The notes below the pieces were generated by a model. The model saw only the letters and a list, made by a program, of their open reading frames with translations, was not told the DNA's origin and ran no database searches. A DNA stretch of 23,266 nt. Source: CAIYXV01 sp035506255. Its GTDB lineage: Bacteria; Margulisbacteria; WOR-1; XYC2-FULL-46-14; WPAF01. The position numbers and the translations under genes were made by a program. Of the stretch, positions 6,448 to 15,248 are shown in pieces; within the stretch, counting starts at the first letter, position 1; each line of letters starts with the position of its first letter. The stretch covers positions 1-23,266 of the forward strand of contig DATJPS010000050.1 of assembly GCA_035506255.1 (NCBI GenBank). The letters are read 5' to 3'.

Positions 6448-7780
6448 TATTGGCCACCGGTTCGAGCAGGATCCCGGTCTTCTTCAACTGGGATAAATTT
6501 CCCTTCGGTATAACGATCCTTTCAAACCCCAATTTTTCCGCTTCCATGACCCTGGATTCGATCAGGTCGACCGCCCGTATCTCTCCCGCCAGCCCCACTT
6601 CCCCCACCACCACCGTCTTCGGATCGACCGGCTTGTTCTTGTGGCAGGAGGCGATCGCGACCGCGATCGGAAGATCGCAGGCGGGTTCCTGCATCCGGAT
6701 GCCGCCGGCGACATTGATATAGATATCATCCGAGCCAAGCTTGAAGTTGGCCCTTCTTTCAAGCACGGCGATCACGATGGAGGCGCGATTATAATCGACC
6801 CCGACCGCGGTGCGGCGCGGGACCGCCATGCCGGTATGGGAGGTAAGGGCCTGTACTTCGAGCAAAAGCGGCCTGGTCCCCTCGATAGTGGAGGTAACCA
6901 CCGATCCGCTTTGCCCGGATGAGCGTTCGGAGAGGAACATCTGCGAAGGATTCGCCACCGCCACCAATCCCTGTTCCTTCATTTCGAATATCCCGACCTC
7001 ATTGAGCGAGCCGAACCGGTTCTTGACCCCGCGCAGGATGCGGAACTGCTTGTGCATGTCCCCCTCAAAATATAGGACGGCATCGACGATGTGCTCCAGG
7101 ATGCGCGGCCCGGCGATCGATCCCTCCTTGGTGACATGCCCGACGATCAGGATCGGGAGATGCGATGATTTGGCGATACGGGTAAGGTAGGCCGCGCATT
7201 CCCTGACCTGCGAAACCGAGCCGGGGGCGGTGGGGATATCGTCGCGATAAACGGTCTGGATCGAATCGATGATCAGCAGCGACGGTTTAAGCTCGTTCGC
7301 CGCGTTCTCTATCGAAAAAAGGTCGGTCTCCGGCAGAACGTTCAAGCTTTTTGAGAGGGTCCCTAGGCGTTCCGCGCGCATCCGGATCTGGCGCGCCGAT
7401 TCCTCACCCGAAACGTACAGGACCGTCCCCTTTATCTGATTGGCGATCTGGAGCATGAGCGTAGATTTCCCGATCCCGGGATCGCCGCCGAACAGGATCA
7501 CCGAACCGGGAACGATCCCTCCTCCCAGCACCCGGTCGAGCTCCGCGATCCCGCTCGGCATCCGGTCCTCTTTCTTATAATCGATCTTAGCGATAGGGAG
7601 AGGTTTTTGGATCTCCAGATTTTGGGATTTGGATTTATTAAGGATTTCGGATTTAGGATTTCTGATTTTTTCTTCCACCAATGAGTTCCAGGTGCCGCAG
7701 GAGGGGCACTGGCCGTACCAGCGGGGGTAGTCATTGCCGCAGCTCTGGCAAAAAAAACGGGTCTCAGTTTTTGAGGGCAT
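6419..7780 (-). CDS. radA: DNA repair/recombination ATPase RadA (Sms)
   Basis: This 453-aa protein has the full RadA layout. A zinc finger is formed by C11, C14, C25 and C28. The RecA-like ATPase has Walker A GGDPGIGKST (98-107), Walker B SLLIIDSIQT and the RadA-specific KNRFG motif. A Lon-like C-terminal domain follows (VAGGIRMQEPACDLPIAVAI). RadA is a helicase-like factor acting on recombination intermediates. Its ATG lies inside the end of clpC (17-bp overlap), with AAGGA just upstream, which suggests translational coupling. The clpC-radA order is also known in Firmicutes. The linker between zinc finger and ATPase (about residues 38-58) is unusual: it is encoded by a GGATTT-type short repeat (see repeat entry). 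The 3' end overlaps plsC by 29 bp. Confidence 0.95.
   Translation of the reverse strand: MPSKTETRFFCQSCGNDYPRWYGQCPSCGTWNSLVEEKIRNPKSEILNKSKSQNLEIQKPLPIAKIDYKKEDRMPSGIAELDRVLGGGIVPGSVILFGGDPGIGKSTLMLQIANQIKGTVLYVSGEESARQIRMRAERLGTLSKSLNVLPETDLFSIENAANELKPSLLIIDSIQTVYRDDIPTAPGSVSQVRECAAYLTRIAKSSHLPILIVGHVTKEGSIAGPRILEHIVDAVLYFEGDMHKQFRILRGVKNRFGSLNEVGIFEMKEQGLVAVANPSQMFLSERSSGQSGSVVTSTIEGTRPLLLEVQALTSHTGMAVPRRTAVGVDYNRASIVIAVLERRANFKLGSDDIYINVAGGIRMQEPACDLPIAVAIASCHKNKPVDPKTVVVGEVGLAGEIRAVDLIESRVMEAEKLGFERIVIPKGNLSQLKKTGILLEPVANISEALQASL
7621..7670. repeat. GGATTT short repeat inside the radA linker
   Basis: On the plus strand, GGATTT occurs five times between 7625 and 7661 (7625, 7631, 7642, 7649, 7656), mostly 6-7 nt apart with one 11-nt step. 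It is read on the minus strand as AAATCC units. In radA it encodes a Lys/Asn/Ser-rich linker (IRNPKSEILNKSKSQ). It resembles a mobile or expanding low-complexity element tolerated in a disordered linker. Confidence 0.7.
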
Positions 7781-10226
7781 TTTCCTTGGCCGGTTTCGGC
7801 TGGGAGACCTTTTTACCGGTAAACACGATCTCGTCCTTCTTGATGTCGGCTTTGATGCGATAGCCGGGTATGAACTTTCCTCTCAAGACCTCTTCCGACA
7901 TCGGGTCCTCGATGTAATCCTCGATCGTCCGGCGGAGCGGCCGCGCCCCGAACTTCGGATCGTACCCTTTTTCCACCAGGAAATCAGAGACTTTCTTGGT
8001 GATAGAGAGCGAAAGGTCCTTTTCCGACAGACGCTTGTTCAGCTCGCCGATCATGATGCCGACGATCTGGCCCAGGTCCTCTTTGGAGAGCGGGCGGAAG
8101 ATCACGGTCTCGTCGATCCGGTTGAGGAACTCCGGCCGGAAGGTCTTCTTTATCTCTTCGAGTATCTTCTCCTTCATCCGCTCGTAGCTAGCCTTGGCAT
8201 CGGTCTTGGTAACGAACCCGATATTGGTCTCTTTCTTGATCAGGTCGGCGCCGACATTGCTGGTCATGATGATGACGGTGTTCTTGAAATCCACCTTGCG
8301 CCCCTGCGCGTCGGTCGCCTGCCCGTCGTCCAGTATCTGCAACAGCGTATTGAGGACATCCTGATGCGCTTTTTCCACCTCGTCGAACAGCACCACCGAA
8401 TGCGGGCGGCGCCTCACCGGCTCGGTCAACTGGCCGCCTTCGCCGAACCCGACGTAGCCGGGCGGGGAGCCAAGCATCCGCGAAACGGTGTGCGATTCAA
8501 GGTATTCCGACATGTCGATCCTGACCATGGCGTCGGTATCGCCGAAGAGGAACTGGGCCAGCCGCTTGGCCAGCTCGGTCTTTCCCACGCCCGACGGTCC
8601 GAGGAAAATGAACGAGCCGATGGGGCGGCGGGGGTCTTTGAGCCCGGCGCGCGCCCGGCGGATCGATTTGGCGATCAGCTTAATCGCTTCGTCCTGCCCG
8701 ATGACATATTGCTTCAGTTCGTCCTCCATCTTGAGCAGCCGTTCGGTCTCCTCCGCGGTGAGCTGGGTAACCGGCACTCCGGTCCAGGCGGAGACGACCT
8801 CCGCGATCGATTCCTGATCGACCAGCGGGAGGTTGTCGTAATTCACTTTGATCTTGCGGGCCGCCTCCTCGTATTTTTTCCTGGTCTCTTCTTCAAGGTC
8901 CCGTAACTTTGCGGCGTTCTCGAACTCCTGGTTGGAGATCGCGGTCTCCTTTTCGGTCTTGATCTTTTCCAGCTCGGCCGTAATCTCCACCAGCTCGGGT
9001 GGAGCGGTCTGAGATTTGAGCATCACCCGGCTGCTCGCCTCGTCAATGAGGTCGATCGCCTTGTCGGGAAGGCGGCGGTCCGAAATATACCGCTCCGACA
9101 AACGGGCGGCGGCGACCAGCGCTTCGTCGGTGATCCTTACTTTATGAAAGTCCTCGTAACGGCTCTTTAATCCCTTGAGGATGTCGATCGTTTCCTGCGC
9201 GGTCGGCTCGGATACCATCACCGACTGGAACCTGCGCTCCAGCGCCGGGTCCGATTCGATCTTCTTGCGGTATTCGTCAAGGGTGGTGGCGCCAATGCAC
9301 TGGATCTCTCCGCGAGCCAGCGCTGGCTTCAATATATTGGCGGCATCCATTGCCCCTTCGGCCGCCCCCGCGCCGATAAGCGTGTGCAGCTCGTCGATGA
9401 ACACCACCACCTTCCGGGCTTTCCTGACCTCTTCCAGCGCCTTCTTGAGACGCTCCTCGAACTCGCCCCGGTAGCGGGTCCCGGCGATCATCAACCCCAG
9501 GTCGAGCGTCAAGACCCGCTGGTCGAGCAGTATCGGCGGGACATTACCGGATATGATCCGCTGGGCCAGCCCTTCCACGATCGCGGTCTTCCCCACGCCC
9601 GCCTCCCCGATAAGCACCGGATTGTTCTTTTTGCGGCGGGAAAGGATCTGGATCACCCTTTCGATCTCTTTTCCCCTTCCCATCACCGGGTCCAGCTTCC
9701 GCTCGCGGGCCAGGCGGGTCAGGTCACGGCTGAACTGGTCGAGAGTGGGGGTTCCGGAGCGGGGCGGGTATTTCTTCTCCACCGTCGCTTCTTCGCTCAT
9801 CATCGAAATGATGCGCGATTTGGCCGTGGCGGTGGTGATGCCGAAATCGGCAAGGATGGCGGCGCAAGCACCGGTACCTTCCCTCAGTATCGAAAGGAAT
9901 AGATGCTCCACGCCTATGTAATTATGGCCCAGTGCGCGCGCCTCTTCCCACGCCAGTTCGATCACTTTTTTGACCTGGGGGGAGAAAGGGATCTCGATCG
10001 CCGGCAGAATTTCCTTGGCGGCGGTCGATTCGCGCTCGATCCGTTCCTTTACCTCGGAGGGGGAGGCGCGAAAATACTCGAAAACCTTGATGATATTCTG
10101 TTCATTCTCGCGCAGCATGCCCAACACCAGGTGCTCGGAAGCGACCTGGGCGGCAGACAGCCGTTTGGCCTCTTCCTGGGAAGCCATGATCACCCTGATG
10201 GCACGTTCGCTGAAACGTTCGAACAT
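7764..10226 (-). CDS. clpC: AAA+ unfoldase of the Clp protease, ClpC type
   Basis: An 820-aa ClpC-type Hsp100. It has two N-terminal Clp repeats (about 1-145), a first AAA+ module with GEAGVGKTAIVEGLA, and a UVR-type helical insert (ETAISNQEFENAAKLRDLEEE). The second AAA+ module has GPSGVGKTELAKRLA and VVLFDEVEKAHQD, followed by a C-terminal small domain (KFGARPLRRTIEDYIED). An IGF tripeptide in the second module (TNIGFVTK) sits where ClpC carries its ClpP-docking loop, so partnership with ClpP is expected; clpP is not in the window. I choose the ATG at 10226 (MFERFSE). Upstream in-frame codons overlap or precede a TTGATA-17-TATAAT promoter ending 7 nt before it. First gene of the clpC-radA operon. 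No ctsR or mcsAB lies upstream. Confidence 0.95.
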   Translation of the reverse strand: MFERFSERAIRVIMASQEEAKRLSAAQVASEHLVLGMLRENEQNIIKVFEYFRASPSEVKERIERESTAAKEILPAIEIPFSPQVKKVIELAWEEARALGHNYIGVEHLFLSILREGTGACAAILADFGITTATAKSRIISMMSEEATVEKKYPPRSGTPTLDQFSRDLTRLARERKLDPVMGRGKEIERVIQILSRRKKNNPVLIGEAGVGKTAIVEGLAQRIISGNVPPILLDQRVLTLDLGLMIAGTRYRGEFEERLKKALEEVRKARKVVVFIDELHTLIGAGAAEGAMDAANILKPALARGEIQCIGATTLDEYRKKIESDPALERRFQSVMVSEPTAQETIDILKGLKSRYEDFHKVRITDEALVAAARLSERYISDRRLPDKAIDLIDEASSRVMLKSQTAPPELVEITAELEKIKTEKETAISNQEFENAAKLRDLEEETRKKYEEAARKIKVNYDNLPLVDQESIAEVVSAWTGVPVTQLTAEETERLLKMEDELKQYVIGQDEAIKLIAKSIRRARAGLKDPRRPIGSFIFLGPSGVGKTELAKRLAQFLFGDTDAMVRIDMSEYLESHTVSRMLGSPPGYVGFGEGGQLTEPVRRRPHSVVLFDEVEKAHQDVLNTLLQILDDGQATDAQGRKVDFKNTVIIMTSNVGADLIKKETNIGFVTKTDAKASYERMKEKILEEIKKTFRPEFLNRIDETVIFRPLSKEDLGQIVGIMIGELNKRLSEKDLSLSITKKVSDFLVEKGYDPKFGARPLRRTIEDYIEDPMSEEVLRGKFIPGYRIKADIKKDEIVFTGKKVSQPKPAKENALKN

Positions 10227-10233
10227 ATGCCGC

Positions 10234-10262
10234 ATTATAGAGGTAAATACAAGTTTTATCAA
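10234..10262 (-). promoter_or_regulatory. clpC promoter, leaderless geometry
   Basis: On the minus strand, TTGATA (10262-10257), a 17-nt spacer and a consensus TATAAT (10239-10234), then 7 nt to the ATG at 10226. No Shine-Dalgarno is possible in so short a leader. Confidence 0.75.
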
Positions 10263-10273
10263 CCAGGACACGA

Positions 10274-10288
10274 TATTATAGTAGGGAG
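10274..10288 (+). promoter_or_regulatory. Possible -10 and Shine-Dalgarno of the 84-aa protein
   Basis: TATTAT (10274-10279) could be a -10, with no convincing -35. AGGGAG (10283-10288) lies 7 nt before the ATG at 10296 and is a good Shine-Dalgarno. If the -10 is correct the leader would start inside the Shine-Dalgarno, so one of the two assignments may be wrong. Confidence 0.3.
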
Positions 10289-10295
10289 AGAAGCT

Positions 10296-10550
10296 ATGGC
10301 CATTGACCTTAAAAAATTCGTGCTAGGAGGGATAAAGCTGGAGCCCCCGGCCAAGCCGGGAGTCTGCAGGGTAGATATGCCCGATGGCGGGTTCATGGAG
10401 ATCCGGACCGGCGGGAATATCGACCTGGGAGACGGAACGGACATAAAGTTCGCGAGCGCCAATTACAAACTGGGCGAGTTTGAGGAGAATTATCACGGCT
10501 ATTTTTCGGGCAAGAAATCTAAACCTGATCCATCCTCTGAGGCAAAGTGA
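10296..10550 (+). CDS. Small 84-aa protein of unknown function, divergent from clpC
   Basis: I do not recognise this protein. It starts MAIDLKKFVLGGIKL, has a beta-rich, glycine- and acid-rich middle (RVDMPDGGFMEIRTGG, NIDLGDGTDIKF), and ends in a polar tail (SGKKSKPDPSSEAK). There is no signal peptide or membrane span. An open frame continues upstream but is antisense to clpC. The ATG at 10296 with AGGGAG upstream is the sensible start. The 3' end overlaps the histidine kinase gene by 32 bp, tail-to-tail. Position next to clpC does not by itself indicate function. Confidence 0.65.
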   Translation: MAIDLKKFVLGGIKLEPPAKPGVCRVDMPDGGFMEIRTGGNIDLGDGTDIKFASANYKLGEFEENYHGYFSGKKSKPDPSSEAK

Positions 10551-12732
10551 TAATGAAGGTGGTCCCCTTCCCGGTACGGCTTTTTACTTTTATACTTCCC
10601 ATATGTTCTTCGATTATCCGTAAAGTGATCGGCAGTCCCATCCCCGTCCCCTTCATCTTGGTCGTGTAAAAAGGATCGAATAGGCTCTTTATTTTTTCTG
10701 AATCTATTCCCGGCCCGGTATCGGTTATCTCTATGAAGACGACCGGGATCGGCGCCGGCTGCGTTTCTTCCGCTTCCCAGACGATCTCGCCTTTTTCCGT
10801 CTCCACTCCGGTGTGCGACGGCCGTCCGATCTTCACCACCTCGCCGATATCGGTCTTGATCGTAAGTTCGCCGCCTTTGGTCTCTTCCATCGCCTGGATG
10901 GCGTTGAGGATGATGTTGACAAAGGCCTGGGAAAGCTGCTGCGCGTCCCCTGTGATCTCCGGCAGCTCGGCCAGTTTGGTAGTGACGCGGATATTGTTCT
11001 TTTTACACTCGCTCTCGAAGAGCATCATGATCTCGTCCAGGATATTGTTGACGTTGATCTTGGTCAGCTCGGGCTTGACCGGACGGCCGAACTTGAGCAG
11101 GCTTTCGGCGATCTTGTTGATTCGCTCGATCTCGTTGGGGACGATCTGCGCGAACTTGGTCCGGAATTCCGGGTCGTCCCACTTTTGCTGTATCAACTGG
11201 CTGAAGGTGCGGAGGGAGACCAGCGGGTTCTTGATCTCGTGGGCCATCCCCGCCGCCATGGTCCCCAGCGAAGCGAGTTTTTCGGAAAGGATCAGCCGCT
11301 CCTGGCTGTCCTTGAGGTCCTTGGTCATTTTATTGAAAGCGGTCGCCAGCATCCCGATCTCGTCGGCGGAATCGATGTTGATCCGGGTGTTCAGGTCTCC
11401 CTTGGACACCGCTTCGGTGCCGTGGATCAGCTGCCGGATGGAACGCTCGATGCTCTGGGCGAAGAAGATCCCGGTCAGCACCGTCAGAATGATCCCGGCA
11501 ATGGCGAAAAGCAGGGAGTTGGTCTCCAGCAATCGCATTTGCACATAGGCCTGCCGGAGCGGTTCTTCCACGATCACCGCGCCGCCGAACTTACGGATCG
11601 GCGCGTAGGCGCCGGCGTTCTCCTGGCCGAACTCGTCGGGCGGGAACTGACCGCCTCCGGTCTTGCCGGAAAGAGCGAGGGCGATTGGGGCGCGTTCGGC
11701 GACCGATGACCCGATGCGTCCGACATCGGCATGAGCGATTACTTTGCCGTTCCGGTCGACCACGTAAACCATCCGCATGCCGGAGGTCTTCTCGTTCACC
11801 AGCTTTTGCAGTGCGGCCTGGTCCAGACCGCCTAACTCGTCTACCTTGGAGGCGGTGCTCTGCGCGATCTCCTTGTAATTATTGATGATCGAGGTGTAGA
11901 GCGCCTGCTTACTCAGGGTAAGGGTGACCAGCGTGGTGACGCCGAACAATACCACGATCAAAAGGACGAAAATGAAGATGAGCCTGAAAAGTATCCGCGA
12001 GCGGAGAAAGCCGATCGGCCTTCCAGCGTAAATGGAATTGACGGGGATCAGTTCTGAAAGGAATATTCCCAGCGCGCCAAAAAGGATCGCCGCCCAGGAA
12101 AGGACCAGGTAAATGTTGTCCCCCAGGTTGACATAGAACATGGTCAGCAGATAAGCGACAATGAAAAGCAGGCAGGAAAAGGCGAAAAGCAGAGAGAGGG
12201 ACCGTTTCCCCTTGTTCTCAAAGAAAGAACGGATGAACACGATCAATCCGCCGAAACCCCAGATAATTGTGAATAGCGGCCGGGAGAGGGCGGGGATATT
12301 GCCGAAGGTCACCAGCGGCTCCAGCACGTCGGAATGGTAATTTAGGGTAGTGGAGGAGTCCGGCGTCATGATTATCTGCCCGATCAGAAAGAGGACGGGA
12401 AGCGCGAGCAGCCCCATCACCCAGTTGAACTTAAGCCCGATCTTTTCCTTAAGGAAATAGACCAGCAGGTACGAACCGATCAGAAGGCTGATCTCGATCA
12501 GCTTCTGTAAAAGGATAAGGTCTGAAGGTTTGCGGTCCAGGTCGTAAAAGATCTGCGACAGAATGGTCATGATGGTGAAGGAGGAGAAACAAAGGAAGAT
12601 CAGGGAGAGCGCGAGGTCCTTCAGGTCCCGGTCTTCCAGGAACTTTTTGAAAAAGGTGTAGATGCCCGACAACAAAATGCCGGACGCGAAGATCTCGGTA
12701 AAGATGCCAAGGAACGCAAGGGTGGTAAGCAT
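10519..12732 (-). CDS. Multi-span membrane sensor histidine kinase
   Basis: This 737-aa kinase has about seven N-terminal membrane spans (residues 1-235) and another at about 255-280. A periplasmic Cache-like sensor follows (about 281-405, with VVDRNGKVIAHADVG), then a span at about 408-428 and a HAMP linker. The kinase core has H-box MAHEIKNPL (phospho-accepting His 498), N-box NIILNAIQAM (Asn 610), DTGPGID, FDPFYTTK and GTGMGLPI. All catalytic boxes are intact. It is the last gene of a four-gene operon and starts immediately after the stop of the preceding gene (TAAATG), with GAGGT 7 nt upstream. No response regulator is present in the window. The operon position suggests that it senses the state of the envelope proteins encoded before it; that is an inference. 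Confidence 0.9.
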   Translation of the reverse strand: MLTTLAFLGIFTEIFASGILLSGIYTFFKKFLEDRDLKDLALSLIFLCFSSFTIMTILSQIFYDLDRKPSDLILLQKLIEISLLIGSYLLVYFLKEKIGLKFNWVMGLLALPVLFLIGQIIMTPDSSTTLNYHSDVLEPLVTFGNIPALSRPLFTIIWGFGGLIVFIRSFFENKGKRSLSLLFAFSCLLFIVAYLLTMFYVNLGDNIYLVLSWAAILFGALGIFLSELIPVNSIYAGRPIGFLRSRILFRLIFIFVLLIVVLFGVTTLVTLTLSKQALYTSIINNYKEIAQSTASKVDELGGLDQAALQKLVNEKTSGMRMVYVVDRNGKVIAHADVGRIGSSVAERAPIALALSGKTGGGQFPPDEFGQENAGAYAPIRKFGGAVIVEEPLRQAYVQMRLLETNSLLFAIAGIILTVLTGIFFAQSIERSIRQLIHGTEAVSKGDLNTRINIDSADEIGMLATAFNKMTKDLKDSQERLILSEKLASLGTMAAGMAHEIKNPLVSLRTFSQLIQQKWDDPEFRTKFAQIVPNEIERINKIAESLLKFGRPVKPELTKINVNNILDEIMMLFESECKKNNIRVTTKLAELPEITGDAQQLSQAFVNIILNAIQAMEETKGGELTIKTDIGEVVKIGRPSHTGVETEKGEIVWEAEETQPAPIPVVFIEITDTGPGIDSEKIKSLFDPFYTTKMKGTGMGLPITLRIIEEHMGSIKVKSRTGKGTTFIITLPQRMDQV

Positions 12733-13560
12733 TTATTGGACCTCTAGCTCAATTATGCCTGAAGTTTCCCCGCCTGCCAAGTTTACGATCTTGACCGGGA
12801 GCCTTTTAACGCCGGAGGGGACGCTGGTCCCGATCATCACGTTCTGGGAGAAGAAGTCGTCTTTCACGAAAGGCAATTTCACCTTGTCTCCGCCGATATC
12901 CCTCAGGTCGACGCTCACCTCGGAAATATCCTCGATCCGACCCGGGTTGTCCACCCGGACCGTCAGGACCACGTAGCTGCCGGCCGACGCCTTATCGGGC
13001 GTAGAAGTGGCGGAGAGCAATTCCGGATTGGTCTCCACGTCGAGCGAGGTCTTGGATATGGCGATCCAGCCTTTTTTATTTGCGGCGGTGACCGGTATTT
13101 CCTTGTCGCCCATCTGGATGTCGGGATTGACCGTGGTCTGTAGGGTGAAGACCCCGTCACCCGCGATCTGATCGCCCCACAGCCCATTGTCCACCATGAT
13201 CGCGTTGGCCAGCCGGCCAAGCCCGCTCAGGTCGGCCTTGACCCCGCTGATGTCCTTGGGCCCGCCCGGGTCCTGCACCATCGCCGAAACTTCGATGATG
13301 GTCCTACCGTCCGGCGGGATCTTCTTCGGCACCGCCTTGATCCAGTTGATCACCGGCATCAACCGCACCCGGTTGATCTTGGTGATGTCATAGCCCACGC
13401 CCCAGTTCATCATCTGGTTCTCTTTTTTCTTCACCTGCTGGCTCTTGGAGAGCAGGTCGATCGCTTCCGACCGGGTCATCGACTCGTCGGCGAACGCGAC
13501 GGCTCCCGAGAGCGAGATCAGCAGGATGTACAGGGCGATCAGCAGTTTAAATCTTCTCAT
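12733..13560 (-). CDS. Secreted beta-domain protein in envelope operon
   Basis: A 275-aa exported protein with signal peptide MRRFKLLIALYILLISLSGAVAFA. After a short helical region it carries two beta-sandwich-like units, each introduced by a DIS.V..DL..(L/I)G motif. The first (about 105-165) contains DNGLWGDQIAGDGVFTL, an acidic, glycine-rich loop that resembles calcium-binding turns. The same unit closes the SLH protein two genes upstream. The second copy has lost the acidic loop. No enzyme motif is seen. The start overlaps the preceding stop (ATGA), with GGAG 8 nt before it, and the stop abuts the histidine kinase start. Likely a periplasmic or surface partner of its operon neighbours; specific function unknown. 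Confidence 0.8.
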   Translation of the reverse strand: MRRFKLLIALYILLISLSGAVAFADESMTRSEAIDLLSKSQQVKKKENQMMNWGVGYDITKINRVRLMPVINWIKAVPKKIPPDGRTIIEVSAMVQDPGGPKDISGVKADLSGLGRLANAIMVDNGLWGDQIAGDGVFTLQTTVNPDIQMGDKEIPVTAANKKGWIAISKTSLDVETNPELLSATSTPDKASAGSYVVLTVRVDNPGRIEDISEVSVDLRDIGGDKVKLPFVKDDFFSQNVMIGTSVPSGVKRLPVKIVNLAGGETSGIIELEVQ

Positions 13561-15248
13561 CTGATCACTCCGAATTTCTTGAAGATCTCCGCGCCTTCGG
13601 CCACCGAGATGGTGGCGTTGGGACGGAAGCTCCGATCGGGATAGGCTTTGATCAGCCCGCGGTCGACCGCGACCTTTATATAAACGGCGAGAGGATGTTC
13701 CTTGGGAACATCCGAGAACGGATCGCGCGTGATCCTGGGTAGCGGATAGTTGGCGGCCTTGACCAGCCAGCTGGCGAGCTCGCCCCTGGTCACCGGGGCT
13801 TCGATCGAGAACGAAGCCTCGGGCGAGACCTCGACCACGCCCATCGTTACCAACGTTTCGAGGCGGTCCTTCTTCTCCGCGATCTGGGCCTTTTGCTGTT
13901 CCAGCTGTTTCTTCTGCTCCGGGGTCTTGGCGACCTTGATCTGCTGGTCGACCTGTTTTTCTTCCGCCACGATCACTTTGGCCTTGCGGAAGATCTTTCT
14001 TTCGACCGATAGCTTGGCCCCCTCGTAGAAAGCGTCCACCACCACCAGATTTTTGCCGATCCGTAACGGTTCCATTACCGAGAAGTTAAGGTTGGGATCG
14101 ACATTTACCGCTTGTTCGTTAAGGTAAACCTCCACCCCCGGCTTGGCCTGCCCGGAGACCAGTATATGGTCGTCGTAAGTGATGAGGTTGTCGTCCGGCG
14201 ATATGTTCTTTACCGGGTCCTGGATCTTCATCGCCGCGTACTGTTTTACCGGCCGGCGGACGAACACCCATTCCTCGGGGAAATAGAGGACAGAGAAGCT
14301 GACCGCATTCGATCCGGTCATCGGGTTAGGAGCGGAAGCGATGTCGAATCCCCAGGCGTCGGCCTTGATCCCGGCCCCGAAACAGACGCTCGATTTTTGC
14401 GGGCGGTTAACGTACCCGAGGCGATAGAAATACGTCCCGCCGAACGCCCATTCCGCGCCGACGTAATAATTGGGCGACTGCGACCTTAAACTTTCTATAT
14501 CAAAAGCGAGGGTCAACTCTTCATCTTCAACATAAAGGGGCGACCAGACATCTCCGATCACCTTCATCGACCCACCCAGCCGCACTGCCGCAGGCGTCGC
14601 TTCCAAGGTGCCATTGTCCCAAGTGATCTTTCCTCCTCCAAGGAAATTGTAGGGGAGCAGGTTGGTGCCGCTGAATCCGAGGGTGGTAAAGCGGTTGAGC
14701 CGGTAGATCCCGCCCAGATCGAATTCCCATCCCTGGGCGGTGCGGTCGCTCATCCCTGTCTCCCGGAGCGAGGAGCCGATCATGGCCTTGACGCTGGCAC
14801 CCAGGCCCAGGCTCTGGGCGATCTTGTTCTCCGCGAGCGGGGGAATGGCCGATAACTTGGAACCGGCCGAGAGGACCAGCACGCTGCTGTTGAAGTCAGC
14901 GGTCTGCCCGTTCACGAGCGGGATCCCGGTCGCGCCGTTCTGCACCACCGCGATGCCGAGCGTGGACCCATATCCGGTGGGGTAGGCCTGGCTGGCGGAA
15001 ATGTTATTAAGATCGCTTACGTTGACCGATATCCCCTTGGCCCAGGGAAGCCCGCCGGGATTGTAAAAGGTGGAATTGACGTCGTTGCTCAGTCCCGTGA
15101 ACGCGCCGCCCATGCCGAGCGGGCGGGATCCCGATTGAAGCATGAGGGGCGTGATGCCGATCTCGGCAAGATAAGCCATCGAACTTCCGTAGAAGGCCAA
15201 TATCAGGATGGCGGCGATGGCCGCCGCTCGGTCTACGATACGCTTCAT
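13557..15248 (-). CDS. Outer-membrane-type beta-barrel protein with C-terminal SLH domains
   Basis: A 563-aa exported protein. The N-terminal signal (AAAIAAILILAFYGSSMA) precedes a region starting RPLGMGGAFTGLSND and NSTFYNPGGLPW, typical of PorV/UPF0164-type outer-membrane barrels. Alternating strands follow to about residue 340. Then come a beta-sandwich unit (ILVSGQAKPGVEVYLNE, about 365-425), a charged coiled coil (about 430-475, EQKKQLEQQKAQIAEKK) and a C-terminal SLH pair (PVTRGELASWLVKA; FSDVPKEHPLAVYI). The usual arrangement (OmpM, cyanobacterial porins) has the SLH at the N-terminus, so the order here is reversed. It overlaps both neighbours by 4 bp (ATGA). Probable role: linking outer membrane to cell wall polymer. 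Confidence 0.8.
   Translation of the reverse strand: MKRIVDRAAAIAAILILAFYGSSMAYLAEIGITPLMLQSGSRPLGMGGAFTGLSNDVNSTFYNPGGLPWAKGISVNVSDLNNISASQAYPTGYGSTLGIAVVQNGATGIPLVNGQTADFNSSVLVLSAGSKLSAIPPLAENKIAQSLGLGASVKAMIGSSLRETGMSDRTAQGWEFDLGGIYRLNRFTTLGFSGTNLLPYNFLGGGKITWDNGTLEATPAAVRLGGSMKVIGDVWSPLYVEDEELTLAFDIESLRSQSPNYYVGAEWAFGGTYFYRLGYVNRPQKSSVCFGAGIKADAWGFDIASAPNPMTGSNAVSFSVLYFPEEWVFVRRPVKQYAAMKIQDPVKNISPDDNLITYDDHILVSGQAKPGVEVYLNEQAVNVDPNLNFSVMEPLRIGKNLVVVDAFYEGAKLSVERKIFRKAKVIVAEEKQVDQQIKVAKTPEQKKQLEQQKAQIAEKKDRLETLVTMGVVEVSPEASFSIEAPVTRGELASWLVKAANYPLPRITRDPFSDVPKEHPLAVYIKVAVDRGLIKAYPDRSFRPNATISVAEGAEIFKKFGVIR

Noticed and set aside
7734..8906. A 390-codon open frame on the plus strand opposite clpC
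   Set aside because: It is antisense to a fully conserved AAA+ protein and its translation is His/Arg/Asp-rich with no family resemblance. It is an expected shadow frame in GC-rich coding sequence.
9903..10295. N-terminal extension of the 84-aa protein gene
   Set aside because: The extension is antisense to the 5' end of clpC and contains the clpC promoter. The ATG at 10296 has its own Shine-Dalgarno.
10813..11709. A 298-codon plus-strand frame opposite the histidine kinase
   Set aside because: Antisense shadow of a kinase with intact H, N and G boxes; no start signal and no recognisable protein.
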